From Imbricaverruca yamaguchii (lineage: Eukaryota > Arthropoda > Thecostraca > Neoverrucidae), in NCBI GenBank assembly GCA_034440575.1, contig JAOTOL010001142.1, positions 1 through 64,000 on the forward strand: a stretch of DNA of 64,000 bases, read 5' to 3'. Numbering within the stretch: the stretch's first letter is position 1; every line of letters starts with the position of its first letter. A program made the translations under genes and the position numbers. Below are positions 63,481-64,000 of the stretch, piece by piece. The notes under the pieces are model-generated. The model was given only the letters and a program-made list of their open reading frames with translations, did no database searches and had not been told where the DNA came from.

Positions 63481-64000
63481 GCGAATACCTAGCTAGGGTC
63501 TCGGCTCGGTGGACAATCTTGGAGGATATTTAACCTAAGATATGAGGTGCATCAAAGCTCAGTGCATCATAATTTTTTAACCACGAACAAATGTCGGAAG
63601 AAGAAAACTAATACATGAAATTGAATTCATCGAATTTTCTAAGCGAGCCGCCATACCTGTAAATCCACATGCCAAATATGGCACAAGACTGTCATGCGAC
63701 AGCAATTAGCAAAACGTTGGAGACCTAGCAGAAACTGGAGAAGCGCACGTAGTGTGGCGGATGCGCCGAGTGCGCAAGGTGCGCAAGGTACATGTGCACG
63801 ACTGTTGGCGTTTTAACGACCCTGCGTGAGTAATCGGAATGCCTGAAATCGGAAAATTGTACTTTTTTGCGATTTGTGCCAGTGTAATTTCAGCAGTGTG
63901 GGGTGACTTATCAAGGGGTACGAACACAATATCATTTGAACAGGATCGGGGAGTTCGTGCTGAAATCCGGTGATTCAGAAATGATGGTGGCAGCTTTGGC
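63481..64000. other. End of window, non-coding
   Basis: A GCGCAAGGT duplication lies at about 63772-63788, and the second copy of the direct repeat at 63870-64000. No coding frame is supported. Confidence 0.5.

Overview
This is eukaryotic, intron-bearing genomic DNA, most probably from an arthropod (a crustacean or chelicerate-like genome). The case rests on split protein-coding exons with GT..AG borders, jockey/CR1-type LINEs, hAT and PIF/Harbinger-type DNA transposons, tRNA-derived SINEs, and very abundant minisatellites. The species cannot be named from the sequence. Some stretches, notably about 555-860, look like poor consensus sequence.

One conserved cellular gene is clear. The minus strand from 22143 down to 2792 carries the first ten coding exons (about 570 residues) of a class IA phosphoinositide 3-kinase catalytic subunit (p110). 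They cover the adaptor-binding domain, Ras-binding domain, C2 domain and the start of the linker to the helical domain. The helical and kinase domains must lie beyond the left edge. Splice phases agree at every junction. The exception to a clean reading is a one-base frame conflict inside exon 8. The introns are unusual: most hold a minisatellite that abuts a splice site, and one array (17560-18386) repeats the real exon 3 splice donor about twenty times. Intron 8 holds two nested copies of a hAT-like transposon, each with its own 8-bp target duplication, plus a 257-bp palindrome with a hammerhead-ribozyme-like core typical of Penelope-like elements. Intron 4 holds a PIF/Harbinger-like element with a TTA duplication.

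From 22.2 to 64 kb the window is mainly mobile DNA. There are three copies of one LINE family with CCHC-knuckle ORF1 (24.6-27.6, 45.5-47.0 and 49.5-51.4 kb). Two of these lie head-to-head with the same reverse-transcriptase fragment. There are also a minus-strand LINE 3' half with RNase H (36.2-38.5 kb), an almost complete 4.9-kb hAT transposon with a split, frameshifted transposase gene (38477-43352), and a third copy of the non-autonomous hAT element carrying a nested 278-bp MITE. A foldback structure at 53.5-54.6 kb duplicates a protein-coding segment in inverted orientation, and a CR1/jockey-like LINE 3' end lies at 57.7-59.1 kb.

The least explained structure is a family of highly degenerate arrays with a period of about 20 bp (A-tract plus CCCC/GCG core) at 57.2-57.65, 60.87-61.6 (opposite strand) and 62.4-63.5 kb. 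The window also has several perfect short snap-back hairpins and a dispersed element of about 55 bp that matches the 3' tail of the SINE family. A few open frames with no recognisable family are listed at low confidence.
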